From Adiantum capillus-veneris (lineage: Eukaryota > Streptophyta > Polypodiopsida > Polypodiales > Pteridaceae), in NCBI GenBank assembly GCA_014529385.2, contig CM043952.1:157943557-158007556 (forward strand): a stretch of DNA of 64,000 nucleotides, written 5' to 3'. Below, piece after piece: positions 35,000 through 47,000 of this stretch. A program made the translations under genes and the position numbers. The notes below the pieces were generated by a model that saw nothing but the letters and a program-made list of their open reading frames with translations, ran no database searches and was not told the DNA's origin. How positions within the stretch are numbered: position 1 is the stretch's first letter; the number at the start of each line of letters is the position of its first letter.

Positions 35000-36230
35000 T
35001 CTGGAAGTTTCCATGCCCTCTACCTCGGCCCATACCCGTTTGGAATCGGCACATCCTTGACCAGTACCACTGGTACCTGGTCTCTCCTCTTGAGATACTT
35101 TGGCGGGTTCTACCTTCATTGGTTCAGTATAGGCTACCAGTGACAGGTCTTTGCCCTTCTTAAAGTGATGAATCCTAATACCACAATTGTTCCATAAATG
35201 ACCAAAAGCCTTACAGTAGGTACATTGTGGGCACTCATTGGAGATATGTTCCTTGGATTTGCATTTTGAACACCGAGTCTCCATCTTCCGAACTGGCTGT
35301 CTGGTGTGGCTAATCTCAGCAATCTGCCTAGCCATTTCCTCAATCTTCTTGGTCCAAGATCCCTTCTTTGACTTCTCCTTGGACCAGTCATTAGAGCTGC
35401 TTTCAGAGCTCGACATCTCACTCAAATCAGAACTCTTAGTAGCAGAGCTACTGATAGTGGATCTTCTCTTTTTGTGACTCTTTTCCTTCTTGGCCTATTG
35501 TTCTAGCTTCAGTGCCCTTTGTACCAAATCATTAAATTTCTTGGTTGGAGCTGGTACCTCCTTCTCCCTAATCTTTTTGCTTCTCAACCCATTCAGAAAC
35601 CATACACGCAACCTCTTCTCGGATGGCAGTTCCTGTAACTGCCTGGTTAGCTCCTTGATCTTTTCCACATAACTTCGGACTGATAGATTCCGCTACTTGA
35701 TCTTATCCAGTTCACAGAGGATATCTTCATCCCCTCTGTTGTCGAAATACTCCAGTCTGAAGGCTTTAAGCAACTTGTTGTAGGATCTGAGCTGATAGGC
35801 GGGGTAATGGTAATACCATTTCCTCGCTGCCTCCTTCAAGATTTGCGAAAAGTATTCCCCCCAATCATCTTCATCAATATTTTTCAGTTCAGCATACTGC
35901 TCAAAAGCCTGTATGTGAACGTCTCGATCATCCTTCTTACATCCCTTGAATATTGGAAAAGAAATTTTCAGGGAAGCTGTGTAATCATTCTGATTACCAC
36001 TGATTCTGTCGCTGCTCTTCTTGGATTCAGAATGGCGCTTGGAAGTCCTCTTGCAATTGTCAGTGTTACCATCCCAATCAATCTCTGTCACTGTCTCTGT
36101 CTCTGTGTCCTCTTTGGCATGTCTGCTAGAAGTGCGGTGACTGCCTTTACTTCCCTTGGTACCCTCATCCCCCTGCCGAGATCGAGAACTCTTGGCTTTC
36201 CGGCTTCCCTTTCTGCCCGTCTGCATCGAG
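35000..36230 (-). mobile_element. Gypsy-1 gag region
   Basis: A basic N-terminal part (RKGSRKAKSSRSRQGDEG) leads into the gag core (HIQAFEQYAELKNIDEDDW, EAARKWYYHYPAYQL, LKAFRLEYFD). Cys/His knuckles follow near 35.2-35.3 kb (CSKCKSKEHISNEC and CTYCKAFGHLWNNC). Confidence 0.88.
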
Positions 36231-36451
36231 AATGACTAGACTATTGTGAGTCATGCGTCTCATCAGCCTGACTATGCTCCTCCTGAGCCTCAGTGTCAGT
36301 CACCTTCTCGTGTGGTCAGACTCTCTTCCTGACTCCTCAGGAATAGGATCAACACGGATGGTGGATTTGGGTGCCATTGCTGAAAACTTCCAACTGGGAG
36401 AAGAGTCTTTCAGTCAACGAGCTTCAGCTCAAGCCACCGTGATCGCCAAAA

Positions 36452-36913
36452 TGGAATTGGAGCTGATCTCTTGAGACAACTAATTCCAGTGTTAGAAGAT
36501 TTCGGCTACACAGTCGACTGGACAGAGAATCACAAACTGAACTAGAATTTATCTACTAGAATGAGAATCAGACTATGTACTGAGAATAATATTCAGATTC
36601 AGATTCAGAGTACTGGACACAGAGTAAGTGTAGCTGGAATATCTGCCGTGATTGGAATTACAGATAAAAGGTTACAGTGAGTATGATATGATTTACAGAG
36701 AGAATACAGCCAACAATAACTGCTAATGATTGACAACTCAAGTACAAATGCCACCGAAATGCTAACCCAAATGCTAACCCGATTACAATGTAACGGGCCC
36801 TATTTATACACATTGGGTTTACCATAGTAATTATTGTAGTAATTACTAACTAATTCGCTTCCCGTCTCATAAAAGAACATTCCCACTTAGTGAAGTTGTC
36901 TCAGTCATCTACA
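36452..36913 (-). repeat. Right (5') LTR of Gypsy-1
   Basis: 462 bp, paired with 25913-26394 and followed by ACAAA (36914-36918). A primer site probably lies at about 36433-36450 (minus strand TGGCGATCACGGTGGC), but I cannot assign the tRNA. Confidence 0.93.
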
Positions 36914-36918
36914 ACAAA

Positions 36919-39340
36919 GAACATCATATGGCCCTAGAAACCCTATGGTTCTAAGGCCATAGGGTGCTCTTTGTGATAGCTAATAACCATATGTTCCTAA
37001 GTCCACAAGAGCACAAAGAGGTTACTAACCACCACAAAGAGCACCCTATTTCCAAAGGATGTCCTAAGGCCATAGGGTTCTCTTTGTGGTCGTTTAGTAA
37101 CCTGTTTGTGCTATTGTGGCCTTAGAGCCAGAGGTTTTTTAGCCATCACAAAGAGAACCCTATGGCCCTAAGTGCTCTTTGTGATTTTTAGAAACCATAT
37201 GGCCCTAAAGCCACATGATGCTCTTTGTGATGGCTAGTAATCCTATGGCACTAAGGCCATAGGGAGCTATTTGTGTAAACTAGAAACCATGTGGCCTTAA
37301 GGCCATATGGATCTCTTTGTATAAGCTAAAAACACTATGGGCCACATGCTTCTCTTTTTCTTAGATACAAAAAATATAGATTAAGGCCACATGGTGATCT
37401 ATTTGTTAGCTAAAAACCCTATGGCCCTAAGGCCACATGGTGCTTTTTCTGTTATCTAGAAAGTCTATGACCCTAAGGCCACAGGGTTCTCTTTGTGTAA
37501 GTTAGAAACCCTATCTCCCAAAGGTCACATGGTGCACTGTGATGGCTAGAAACCCTATGGCCCTAAGGGAACAGGGTGCACTTTGTGTTAGCTAGAAACA
37601 CTATGGCCATAAGGCCACAAGGGGCCCTTTGTGTTAGCTAGAAACCCCATGGTCCTAACACCATAGGGTGAGTTTTTTAATACCTGAAACCCCTCTCATC
37701 CTAAGTCCACAGGGTGCTCTTTGTGTAAGTTAGAAATCCTATGGACCTAAGGCCATAGGGTGCTCTTTGTGATGGCTAGAGACCCTATGGCCCTAAGGCC
37801 ACATGGTGCTCTTTTTGTTAGATAGAAATACTATGGATTAAGGCCACATGGTGGTATATTTGTTAGCTATAAATCTTATGACCTCAAGTCCACATGGTTC
37901 TCTTTCTGTTAGAGCTAGAAATTCTATGATCCTAAGGCCACAAGGTGCTCTTTTTTTTAGCTAGAAACACTATGTACATAAATCCACATGGTGCTCTTTG
38001 TGCTAGCTAAAAACCATATGGCCCTAAATCCACAGGGTGTTGTTTGTGTAAGCTAGAAAACCTATGGCCATTAGGCCACAGGGTGCTCTTTGTGATTTCT
38101 AAAGACCCTAAGGCCATAGGGTGATCTTTGTGATGGATAGAGAACCCTGGCCATCACAAAGAGCACCATGTGGCCTTAGGTCCACAGGGTTTCTAAAAAT
38201 CACAAAGAGCACCCTATGGCCCTAAGATCGTAGGGTGCTCTTTGCAATTTCTAGAAACTTTATTGCCATAAGGCCATAGATGCTCTTTGTGATGGCTAGT
38301 AACCCTATGGCCCTAAGGCCATAGGGAGCTCTTTTTGTAAGCTATAAACCCTATGGTCCCAAGGACATATGGTGCTCTTTGTGGCAGTTAGAAACCCTAT
38401 GGCCCTAAGACCACAGGGTGCTCTTTGTGATGGCTAGTAACCCTATGGCCCTAAGGCATATTCAATGCTCTTTGGTTAAGCTAGAAATCCTATAGCCCTA
38501 AGGCCATAGTTTGCTCTTTTTATTATTTGAAAACCCTATGACCCTAAGACCATAGGGTGCTCTTTGTGTAATCTAAAAATCCTATGGCCGTAAGGCCACA
38601 GTTTTCTCTTTGTGAACGCTAAAAACCCTATTGTCCTAAGGCCATAGGGTACTCTTTGTAAATGAAACCCTATGGCCCTAAGGCCACAGGGTGCTCATTT
38701 TGTGAGCTAGAAAACCTATGGCCATAAGGCCACAGGGTGATTTTTGTGTTAGCTAGAAACCCTATTGTCCTATGGCCCTAAGGCCATAGGGTGCTCTTTG
38801 TCTAGCTAGAAACACTATGGCTCTAAGGCCACAACTAACAAAAAGAGCAACGTGTGACCCTTAGGGCCATAGGATGATCTTTGTGATAGCTAGAAATTCT
38901 ATGGCCCTAAGGTCAAATGGTGCTCTTTTAGTTAGCTATAAACCCTATGGCCGTAAGGCCATATGGTACTTTTTTTTTAAGCTAGAAACATTATGGCCCT
39001 AAGGCCACAGGGTGCACTTTTTATGTTAGCTAGAAACCATATGGCCCTAAGGCCATAGTGTTCTTTTTGTGTAATCTAAAAACCCTATGCAAGTAAGAAT
39101 ATCTCTATGTTGTATATTGACATCCTATCGCCCCAAAGCCACAAGGTGCCTTCTATGTTTAGAAGATACACTTCATGATGGTTTTTTGACAACCTATGCG
39201 CCAAGGGCCATAGGTTCCCCTCTATGCTAGTAAGAACCTCTATATGCTCTTTATTGGCATGCTATGGCCCCAAGGCCACAACGTGCCCCCTATGTATTGA
39301 AGAGACCCTTCATGATCCTTTTTTGGCAACCTACACAATC
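36919..39340. repeat. Satellite block 6 (type B, 46-bp period)
   Basis: About 2.4 kb and roughly 45-50 units. The word 'gctcttt' falls at 38282, 38328, 38374, 38420 and 38466, exactly 46 bp apart. Each unit joins 'gctctttgtgatggctagaa' to the 'accctatggccctaaggcca' core. Some units are inverted, for example about 37005-37060 and 38147-38222. The last 250 bp switch to type-A-like units. The block then abuts the DUF7869-like pseudogene. Confidence 0.93.
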
Positions 39341-42171
39341 TGATGAAATGAGCTATAGAGAGGTTTGGAAGGATAAAAGGGTTCAACGTTGGGATGAAAG
39401 CAAAACACATGTAGTATCCAAAGGTATGTGTGCCCATTTGATTCCGTAGACGTTGGTGAGCTAGGTGAAGATAACATTGGTAGTGGTATTGAAACATACT
39501 ATGCTTGTGAGGCTACTATTTTTGCACAATATGATGTATGCAGCATCAATTTGGTTTGTTGGCCTATCAAGAGAGTGATAACTATGGATGGAAAAGTGTC
39601 GTTACGATATGAGGATTTACATGCTAGTGAGCATTACAAGTTACATGCATTGAATCAGCTCGTTTGGTAGAGCCTATTTCAAAAAACAAAAATATTTCTT
39701 TATAAATAGGAAGCCAAAAATGTCTGTGAAACCTTCTAAGAGATCAATCAAGCATCCATATCATCTGTACAGCTTTTTTCAACCATAGATTGTTGTTCTA
39801 TGAGGTGTTGTCAATATGCCAATAAAGATAAGGTCATGGCTATGCGCAATGAATTTTGGGGACAAAGTTTGCAAAATAGAAACTACTATGTATATGATAC
39901 AATGTTGACTGCTTGGCGTGAGAAGAAAACAACTACAAAGACTTGCAATGTATTTTCATTTAATGGCAATAAGGTCTGTAGTAGAGCTTGGTACAGAATT
40001 CATGGCATACAAAAAGTTCGGTTTATCGTTATCATGAACAATTTGGAAATGGGGTTGGACGCTCAGTGCATGGTAATGATGGTGTCATAAGAAAAGGAAG
40101 AGACCATACAACAATGGGAAAGGCATTGATGCACTCTTTGTAGGTGAAAACTTAGAGAAAATGCCACATAAGAGTAGAACTATGGAAGATGGTACCAGGG
40201 AAACCTTGCTTGCAATACCAAACACGTACAAGCAAATAGACATCTTACATGATGTCAATAAAACACTCAAGAGTATGAGTCTCAAGGCAATTTCTAGAAC
40301 TACATTCAATAGGATCTGGAATACAAAGTTTGCTAATGTGACCTTGTCAAAAACAAGCGACTTCTCTAAGTGTGTTGTGTGTAGTCAGATAAAGTCTCAA
40401 CTAGAGTCAATAAAGGATGATGAGCTAATTTCATGCTTGAAGGATGAACGTAGGATTCACATGATGCAGCAACAAAGCTATGGAAATGTGTACTACACCT
40501 GGCGTAAGCTCTCACAAATGCAAAAGGATAAGTATTTATGCATTATACATGAAAAATGGACAAAAAAAAGACAGCAATACTTAGATTGCGAGTGAACTCA
40601 AAAGATTATGCGCATGCATATCAGTTTCAAGTATCATTAATAGGTATGATAACCCATGGGCATGGTCATGGGATGTATGGTCATTTCTCGTTGAGTGGTC
40701 TATGGCCTTCAGATTCAAATGCTACAATTGGTTCCCTTGCATTATGCTTATAGAATTTGGAAAGAACAGAAAACCATGGGCTAGGATATTTATGCCATGA
40801 TGGTATGCCACGCAACAATGTAACATTGTTCAATGCATTGAATTCAAGGATAGCTCTAGACCACCAAAACAGAATGATGAAAGAGCATGAGAGGAATGCA
40901 TAAGAGGAAGAGCAGTAACACCACCGTTGGCTATTGAAGGATGTAATGAAGAGATTGCTAACTTGCAATCAGCCTCCTCTCAATGTGTTATGGATACCAT
41001 GTCCACTCCTGCATTTCAAAAATTGCCTGAGAATCTTTTGCTACAGCTAGATAATTGTGCAGAAGAGAATACGAATTGATATCTATTTGCATATTGATCC
41101 TTGCTAGTAGCAAAAGGTGTTTTCAAAACCGTGCATTTGGGATTCTTAATGGTGGGTCATACACATGAGAACATAGATGAAATGTTTAGCAGGTTCTCAG
41201 AGAGATTGCAAACAGAAATGACATACACTTTTCCACATTTGATGGAACATTTTGAAAAATGTGAAAGCTCAGCTCCAGCACCATTTCTGATGGCGTAAGT
41301 TCCTGACTTCAAATCCTTTGTTAAAGGGTACATGTGTGATCTTTATGCAAGGTGAAATCCCAATAATGCAGTACAAAATTCACCCCAAATCACGTGATTG
41401 GATGCCAAGGGAGTTAGGAATTGAGTTGTGGAAAAAAGATGATCAAGGGAAACCAAAATTCCCAATAGGCTATCCAGATGTGGTTCCTATAGCAGACTAT
41501 GTGACGGATAGTCTGCTTGTTATTCAAGGGATTAAGACATATCTTGAATTTTGGAAAATATAGACTCTACTAAAGGGAAAGGAGCACAATTCTACAAAAT
41601 ACATGGAGCCAGTTATTATTTATTGGCAAAAAATAATTAGTGAGCTTGAACAACCAACCAATAAACAAATGGTGAATATACATCATTTTGGCCAAAGACT
41701 ACAGGGAGTCATCGAATGCAGTAGATAGAGGAAGACACGAACGAGTTTCAAGGATATGAAGAATTAAATAATCACTATGTTGGTCCTCAAAGTGCTAGGC
41801 CACAAGAAGCTTTTAGGCCTCAAATTGATGTAAGGAAAGGGGATTTTGTTCTTGTGAGACCCGCAGATCTAGAATATTTGATATAGCTAGGAGTTGCAGA
41901 GTCAGATGTTGATGTAGACAGCTCATCTCCTAACTACAAGAATGTTTTCATTCAATATTGGGCCCCAAAAAATGGAAAAAAAATCCCACAATCCAAGAAC
42001 TTGTTGGAAAAAGAATTGGTGTTGCAATCTTGCTGACCCAAAGCGTTGGGAGTGTGTTGATGCAATTGTATGGTCATGGACTCCAAGGGGTGGAAGACTT
42101 GCAGAAGCAATTAAAATCCCATCCAATGTTGTGGAGAAAGCACAAGCTAGCTTAATAGAAGAAAATGATTA
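39340..42171 (+). pseudogene. DUF7869-like gene, degenerate (transposase-like)
   Basis: Plus-strand pieces follow the order of DUF7869-domain proteins. The N-terminal part has VFSFNGNKVCSRAWYRIHGI, and the middle has CVVCSQIKSQLESIKDDEL. A putative first catalytic Asp lies in IIHEK/MDKKKTAI (about 40540-40575). Next come MITHGHGHGMYGHFSLSG, QLDNCAEENTN (about 41047), FLMVGHTHENIDEMFSRFS (about 41137-41193) and a C-terminal WVD-like end NLADPKRWECVDAIVW. The family looks RNase H-fold-like and transposase-derived; that is inference from the spaced D, D and GHTHE motifs. The frame changes several times (for example near 40040, 40560 and 41100-41300) and has in-frame stops near 41078 and 41095, so it is dead. 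I saw no terminal inverted repeats. It could equally be a host family member. Confidence 0.72.
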
Positions 42172-43784
42172 GCATTTCATTTTCATATATTTTTTTTCTT
42201 GTTATCTATGTTTATGTATGTTTTATAAAGTATCAATTAACACCTACATGAAAATAAAATTTTGGATGGGATTAAAAAAGGTGTTTCTCAACACCACCAT
42301 TTTATTGAGAATCTATCTCTTTGTCTAATATAACACAAGTCCTCAACAAAAACCTTATCTATACCATTCCCAAATAAATGAAATTTTCCCAAATCAAATG
42401 GGAAATAGGAATCCAAAGGCATTGAAATCAGTTCCAAAGTTGTGGGATTTTCCCAATTTATCTAAAAGAGTGTTAGTTACTAGTTGAGCATGTAAAATGG
42501 TCTACTTTCCCTTGGCCTTCTTAACATATTGTGTCAAGTTTGTCTATGATAATGTGACTACTCAGATAATTTTTCACAAGAGTATCCTTATCTATATTTA
42601 GATGATTTTTTGTGGCACTGATAATCATTGTATGGCAAGAAATATTATATGGTATTATCGAGTCCTTGTGCTATGTTAATCTGTGCACATGGTGGATATA
42701 CCCTTGGCATGTGTCCTTTGCTATTGCAACCATGGGTATCTACTAAGAGACACACAATTCTAAGCACTCCTAGAAAAATCTTCACATAGTTTAAAAAAAG
42801 CATCCTCTATGCATAGTCCATGCCAACAAAGTTGTTCGATCGACAAGTCATGACGGACATTGCCAGCCAAGAGGCAAGATCTCCATGATGACCTATGCTT
42901 TAATAGAGCTTTGAAAAAGGAGGCATGATATGAATTGGGATAGGCATAGTACACCTACATGCTACATGCATATCAAGTATACTAGTTTCATCATGTACCA
43001 ACGATAAAGCATACATATTTTTTATTATCTAGAAAGGTTTCACCCTCTGATATTATTGGGTTTGTGCCTAGATATCACCAAGACCCCATATTGAGCATTG
43101 CTCTTGTCCATAATTCCTCTTAAATCCATGACAAGAATGAGAAAATGTGTCTAGGTTGTGCTGAGGCATATTATCGATCTCCACAAATATGCATACTAGT
43201 TTTTTATGAATGATGCAACTTTCTTGCAAAACTTTATCTCATTGATGCAAGGGTTCTTCATTAATAAGAGCATGCATCCATCATTATTTTCATTAAGAGC
43301 CATTGTGGCTTAATGTATGCTTAATAATCAAAATAGAATCGAATGCCCTAAATAATAGCACATTATCTAGTAAAGTGCCATTCAAAACTTACATAATAGT
43401 ACAATATCTAGTGTGGTGCTATTCAAAACTTGCATACATATCTAGATAGTGTCATGATTTCTTTATGGATATAAGAAAAAAATGCTTTTATTTTGCATGG
43501 TCATGTAATCCTTGTAGACTTGCATTTGTTCTACATGCTCATATACAATGAGAGAACCTTTCATATAAAAGACCATTTGGGATTACGTTGCCTCTTGAAA
43601 GTATTGGATTGATCACAGACCAGTAATATGTATGATTGCACAACCATCACATCCTCACCCATGAAAAAGAAGCTCTTTGTATAACCTTAGTCCATGAAAT
43701 TAAAATTTTAAAGAATTATGCCACCATTAGAGGATGCACTCGTCCACATACTTATTGCATAGTTTTCTTGTTGGATATGCAATA
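42172..43784. other. No recognisable gene
   Basis: AT-rich DNA. Near 42445-42490 it resembles, inverted, the sequence at about 8807-8850. Near 42485-42510 it carries a fragment of the 7.8-8.8-kb tandem repeat. A 64-codon open stretch on the minus strand (42760-42954) matches nothing certain. Confidence 0.45.
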
Positions 43785-44306
43785 CTCCACCCTCATCAGA
43801 CCACCAATGGTCTATGATACTCAAGTTGTAGGGATCCCATTATGAGGAGAAACCAAGTGTGAGTCCAAAAATTGGTGGGACCCTAACTACCAAGTTAGAT
43901 GAGGTCTATCATGTGATCATTGATGGTATGAAGATGATCTTTGTGGTCTTAACTTGGCAGTTATGCAAATTGTTGGTAGCAATTTAAGGTATTATTCCTG
44001 GGATTGTGGGGGGAGAGACTCAAAGGGTAGTCCCATGGAATATACCCAAAATACTCTCATTTGGAAAAGGAACTTTATATAGATTCATGGGAAACTATAT
44101 AAAGCATGATCCTTTACACTATGTGATCATCCAACAATGTCTAGCACCCGACATTTCCTAGAGCGCTTCATAAATCATTTTTTAGATAGCTATCTAAGTT
44201 CCATTCTGGGTGTAGAAGACTAGATAGATCCATTAATTAAATTGTATTGTGGCAATTGAATAAGTGTGTTCCTTTGTCTAATCTATTGTGTTGTGTAATT
44301 TTTACA
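43785..44306 (+). repeat. LTR-like end of a Copia relic
   Basis: It resembles about 61345-61898 through 'actcaagttgtag/aggga', 'attgatggtatgaagatga', 'tggtagcaatt.aaggta' and a 3' end '...ttacA'. It is followed at once by a Met-tRNA primer site (44307-44318, TGGTATCAGAGC). The 5' limit is unclear. It is old and diverged from its partner. Confidence 0.6.
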
Positions 44307-44318
44307 TGGTATCAGAGC
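44307..44318 (+). other. Primer-binding site of the Copia relic
   Basis: TGGTATCAGAGC directly after the LTR-like end '...tttttaca'. Orientation is plus strand. Confidence 0.75.
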
Positions 44319-44499
44319 TCAAGAGACTCAACATAGAAGGGAGAAAAAGGGCGCAAAGGCTTTAACAACAAGGGATGAGATTATATTTCAACAAGCAGCA
44401 CAACATCGTCATCAAAAACTACATTTGGGAGAGGAACTGGTGCAAGTGCTGCTCTGTTGTGACTTTGCCAACTAGAAAAACATTGTGGATTTGTTTATC

Positions 44500-45660
44500 G
44501 GCCTTTTTTGAATGAAAGTTAGATAGTACAAGCTATAGCTTGTGGAAGTTCAAGATTACTTCCGTTCTTGACTCTTGTAAATGGATTGCGACTATATTGG
44601 GTATTGACCAAGAGCCTCAAGGAGCCCCTGATTCAAATAACCCAATTGTGATGGTCCCTCCTAATGATGATCTTCAAATGCAGGAATCGAGATGCATTGT
44701 GCACCTTGGTTACCAGTACTATTGATAGTGTGTTGACCTTGATTTGCATTAGGAAGAGGATGGGATCTAGGAGGGCCTCTTTATTTTGCCATGAGCTTAT
44801 GGAGGTGATTAGCATTTTGACAAATAGGTGTATGCCATGTGTGCAAGAATGGTGGGTGTGTAAGATATGTGTAAGAGTGGTCAAAAGATGCACTTTTCCC
44901 CCCAAAAAGGAGGTGGGCAATTTTATGATTTTCGGCCTTCCATAACTTCCACATATGATCTTTGATTTGAGTGGAGATCATAGATCTAGAATCTACACAT
45001 TGAGCTCTTTCTATAGATATGCTACATGATATGGTTTTACCCGCTAGATTTTAAATTTCATTTTGGGGGGAAATTTGAATTCAAATAAACTAGCCGTTTT
45101 GACTGTTTGAGTTTAAAAGCTTCCCTTTAATTGCTTTCCTATTACTAAATGTTTGACTTCCTTAAACTTCCAAATAAAGAGGCCCTCCTAGACCCCATTA
45201 TCTTCCTAATGGCATACAACAAGGCATCCAAGGCTTGAAACATCTTGAAGAACGATACACGATTTGCAACCAAACAAGAATCAAGAACTTGGAGAATCAA
45301 CTTGTAGAAAAAAGGTTTACTCAAGGGGATATTTATCACTCAAATAAATAATCTGATGACTAGATGGCAGGAGCACCTTTTAAAAATTGTAGCAAAGATC
45401 TAGCACGATGTTGTCTTCAAATTACAATTTATACCTTGTGGAAGTTCAACACTACTTCCATTCTTCTCTTATGAACTACTTGAGACTGTACTTTGGATTA
45501 ACCAAGAGCCTCAAGGAAACTTTAATCCAAATAGCCCAATTGTGATGGTAATCCCTCCTAATACTGATTTTCATGGAGCCTGTAAACGTAGGAAGCTAGA
45601 TGGGTGTTGCATCTTGGTTACTAGTACTACTGATAGTGTAGCAAAGACCTAGCATTGTCT
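44500..45660 (+). mobile_element. Copia gag relic with internal repeats
   Basis: The plus strand reads WKFKITSVLDSCKWI..ILG, NNPIVMVPP and LVTSTIDSVLTLI, which resembles the start of a plant Copia gag. About 200 bp (44539-44735) recurs in the same orientation at about 45433-45640. About 40 bp at 44747-44787 recurs inverted at about 45174-45222. It is an old fossil with many breaks and most of pol is absent. Confidence 0.6.
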
Positions 45661-45979
45661 TTGAATTTGTACACCAAAATTTGATGGTTTGGTAATTGCA
45701 GTATACACTCAAGTGAGACCTAACCCTTTTAACATTCAAATAATTTTTTGCTTTAATGATGGAGGAGGAGCTGAGGCTAAAAGCCAAGGGTGGACAATCT
45801 TGTCATTACAAGCAATGGTGATGATGATTTGATTCAATGAACAAATAATAACTTGAGCTCAAAGTTCGAGATGATAGACCTCTACTTGATGCAAAACTAC
45901 TTGGGAGTTAAATTATGGCTACAAAACAAAAAGATTTTGGTCTCTTAGTAAAAGTACACCCATCAAATTTTGAAGACAT

Positions 45980-46690
45980 TTGGTAGTATGGAGGACTACA
46001 AGACAATATCTACAACTATGCACGTATATGCCAAGCTCTCTATTGAAGATTCTTCATCGCCTGCAAACATCAAGAGATACAAGATGTTGGTTGGCACTCT
46101 CACATAATTATGTAATAGCAAACGAGATGTATCTATTGTGGTTGAATTTGAAGCAAATTATCATAGGGATCCTAGAGGTACTGCGATATGTAAATGGTAC
46201 TATTGACTACGATATCACTTTCAAGTCAGGATCTTCTTTGGTTGGGTATTGTGACTCAGATCGGGCAGGAGATGTTGATTCCATAAAAGTAATGTTGCTT
46301 CTCGCTTGGATCCTGAATATTTTCTTGGAGCAGTACAAAGAAACCAACAGTGGCCTTGTCTTTTATTAAATTTGAGTACAAGGCAACTTCCTTTACTTCA
46401 TGTGAAATATTATGGCTAAGGATGATTCTATGGCATATGGGAGTGCAAGAGAATATGAAATGGTGTTAGGGTGAAACAATCAAAATCGTATCACCATTGC
46501 AATAAATCCAATATTCCATGCACATACCAAGCATATTGAAATATCATTATGTGTGGGAGGTGATCAAGGATGGGGTCGTGTATATGGTTTACTGTCCAAC
46601 AACAAAGCTCCAACAACAAAGGATGGAGCATACATCTTCACCAAGGCAGTTGGGAAGGATCCATTAGCGACATCTTCAAAGACTCGATAT
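45980..46690 (+). mobile_element. Copia RNase H relic
   Basis: Landmarks are ILEVLRYVNGTIDYDITFK, SLVGYCDSDRAGD, then ILWLRMILWHMGVQ and a VYMVYCPTTKLQ-like end. These are the C-terminal RNase H signature of Copia. It belongs with the LTR-like sequence that follows. Broken in several places. Confidence 0.75.
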
Positions 46691-46714
46691 TGGGTTGAAT
46701 GTGAGTAGATGATG

Positions 46715-47000
46715 TACGTGAGAATATACTCGACTTATGATTTCTCTACATGTCAAATGGCCCTTGTAAAAGTCTATAAGTGAATCTAGGAAAATCTACT
46801 TCTACAATTTTACCAAATTTATATGCTTTAAGCTATTTTTACCACCTCCACATATTTTTAGCATTCGTAAGCTCTATATACAAATCTAGGAGAAATGGTG
46901 AAACACCAATTTATACAAGAGATTATTTTGTGAGACTTTGATCTACAAAGGTATTTTAGTGTATCTGCTTTAATGTTGAACATGTTATTTTCTCTCATAG
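46715..47000 (+). repeat. LTR-like start after the Copia RNase H relic
   Basis: About 46735-46830 resembles 61225-61325 ('tttctctacatgtca', 'ggccctt', 'atgctttaag'). It is interrupted at 47000 by the chromovirus. CATAG (46996-47000) is the target duplication, and a probable continuation resumes at 59729 and ends near 59788. Confidence 0.55.

Larger units (their letters stand above)
25913..36913 (-). mobile_element. Full-length Gypsy element, Tat-like, with extra 3' coding region (Gypsy-1)
   Basis: An 11.0-kb element on the minus strand. It has two TG...CA LTRs (482 and 462 bp), target duplication ACAAA on both sides and a polypurine tract (26395-26411) beside the left LTR. Its domain order is gag, protease, RT, RNase H, integrase, as in Ty3/Gypsy. 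No chromodomain is seen. The protease style (ILDGGAGVNIM, AYGMLLGRPWL) and size suggest the Tat/Athila branch. About 4.4 kb between integrase and the 3' LTR carries additional coding sequence in the same sense. The LTRs differ at about 29 of 460 positions by hand count (6%) plus two indels. The coding region is broken in a dozen or so places. Confidence 0.93.

Noticed and set aside
36919-39340. Regular 46-bp spacing suggesting a CRISPR-like array
   Set aside because: The whole unit repeats, with no unique spacers between constant repeats, and the surroundings are a plant-type genome. It is a satellite.
42760-42954. Harbinger-type transposase fragment
   Set aside because: A faint likeness in one 64-codon stretch, with no catalytic motif or flanking support.
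44307-44318. Met-tRNA-like words as tRNA gene fragments (also at 5518, 22046, 48594, 53180)
   Set aside because: Only 12 bases match and each lies directly inside an LTR, so they are primer-binding sites.
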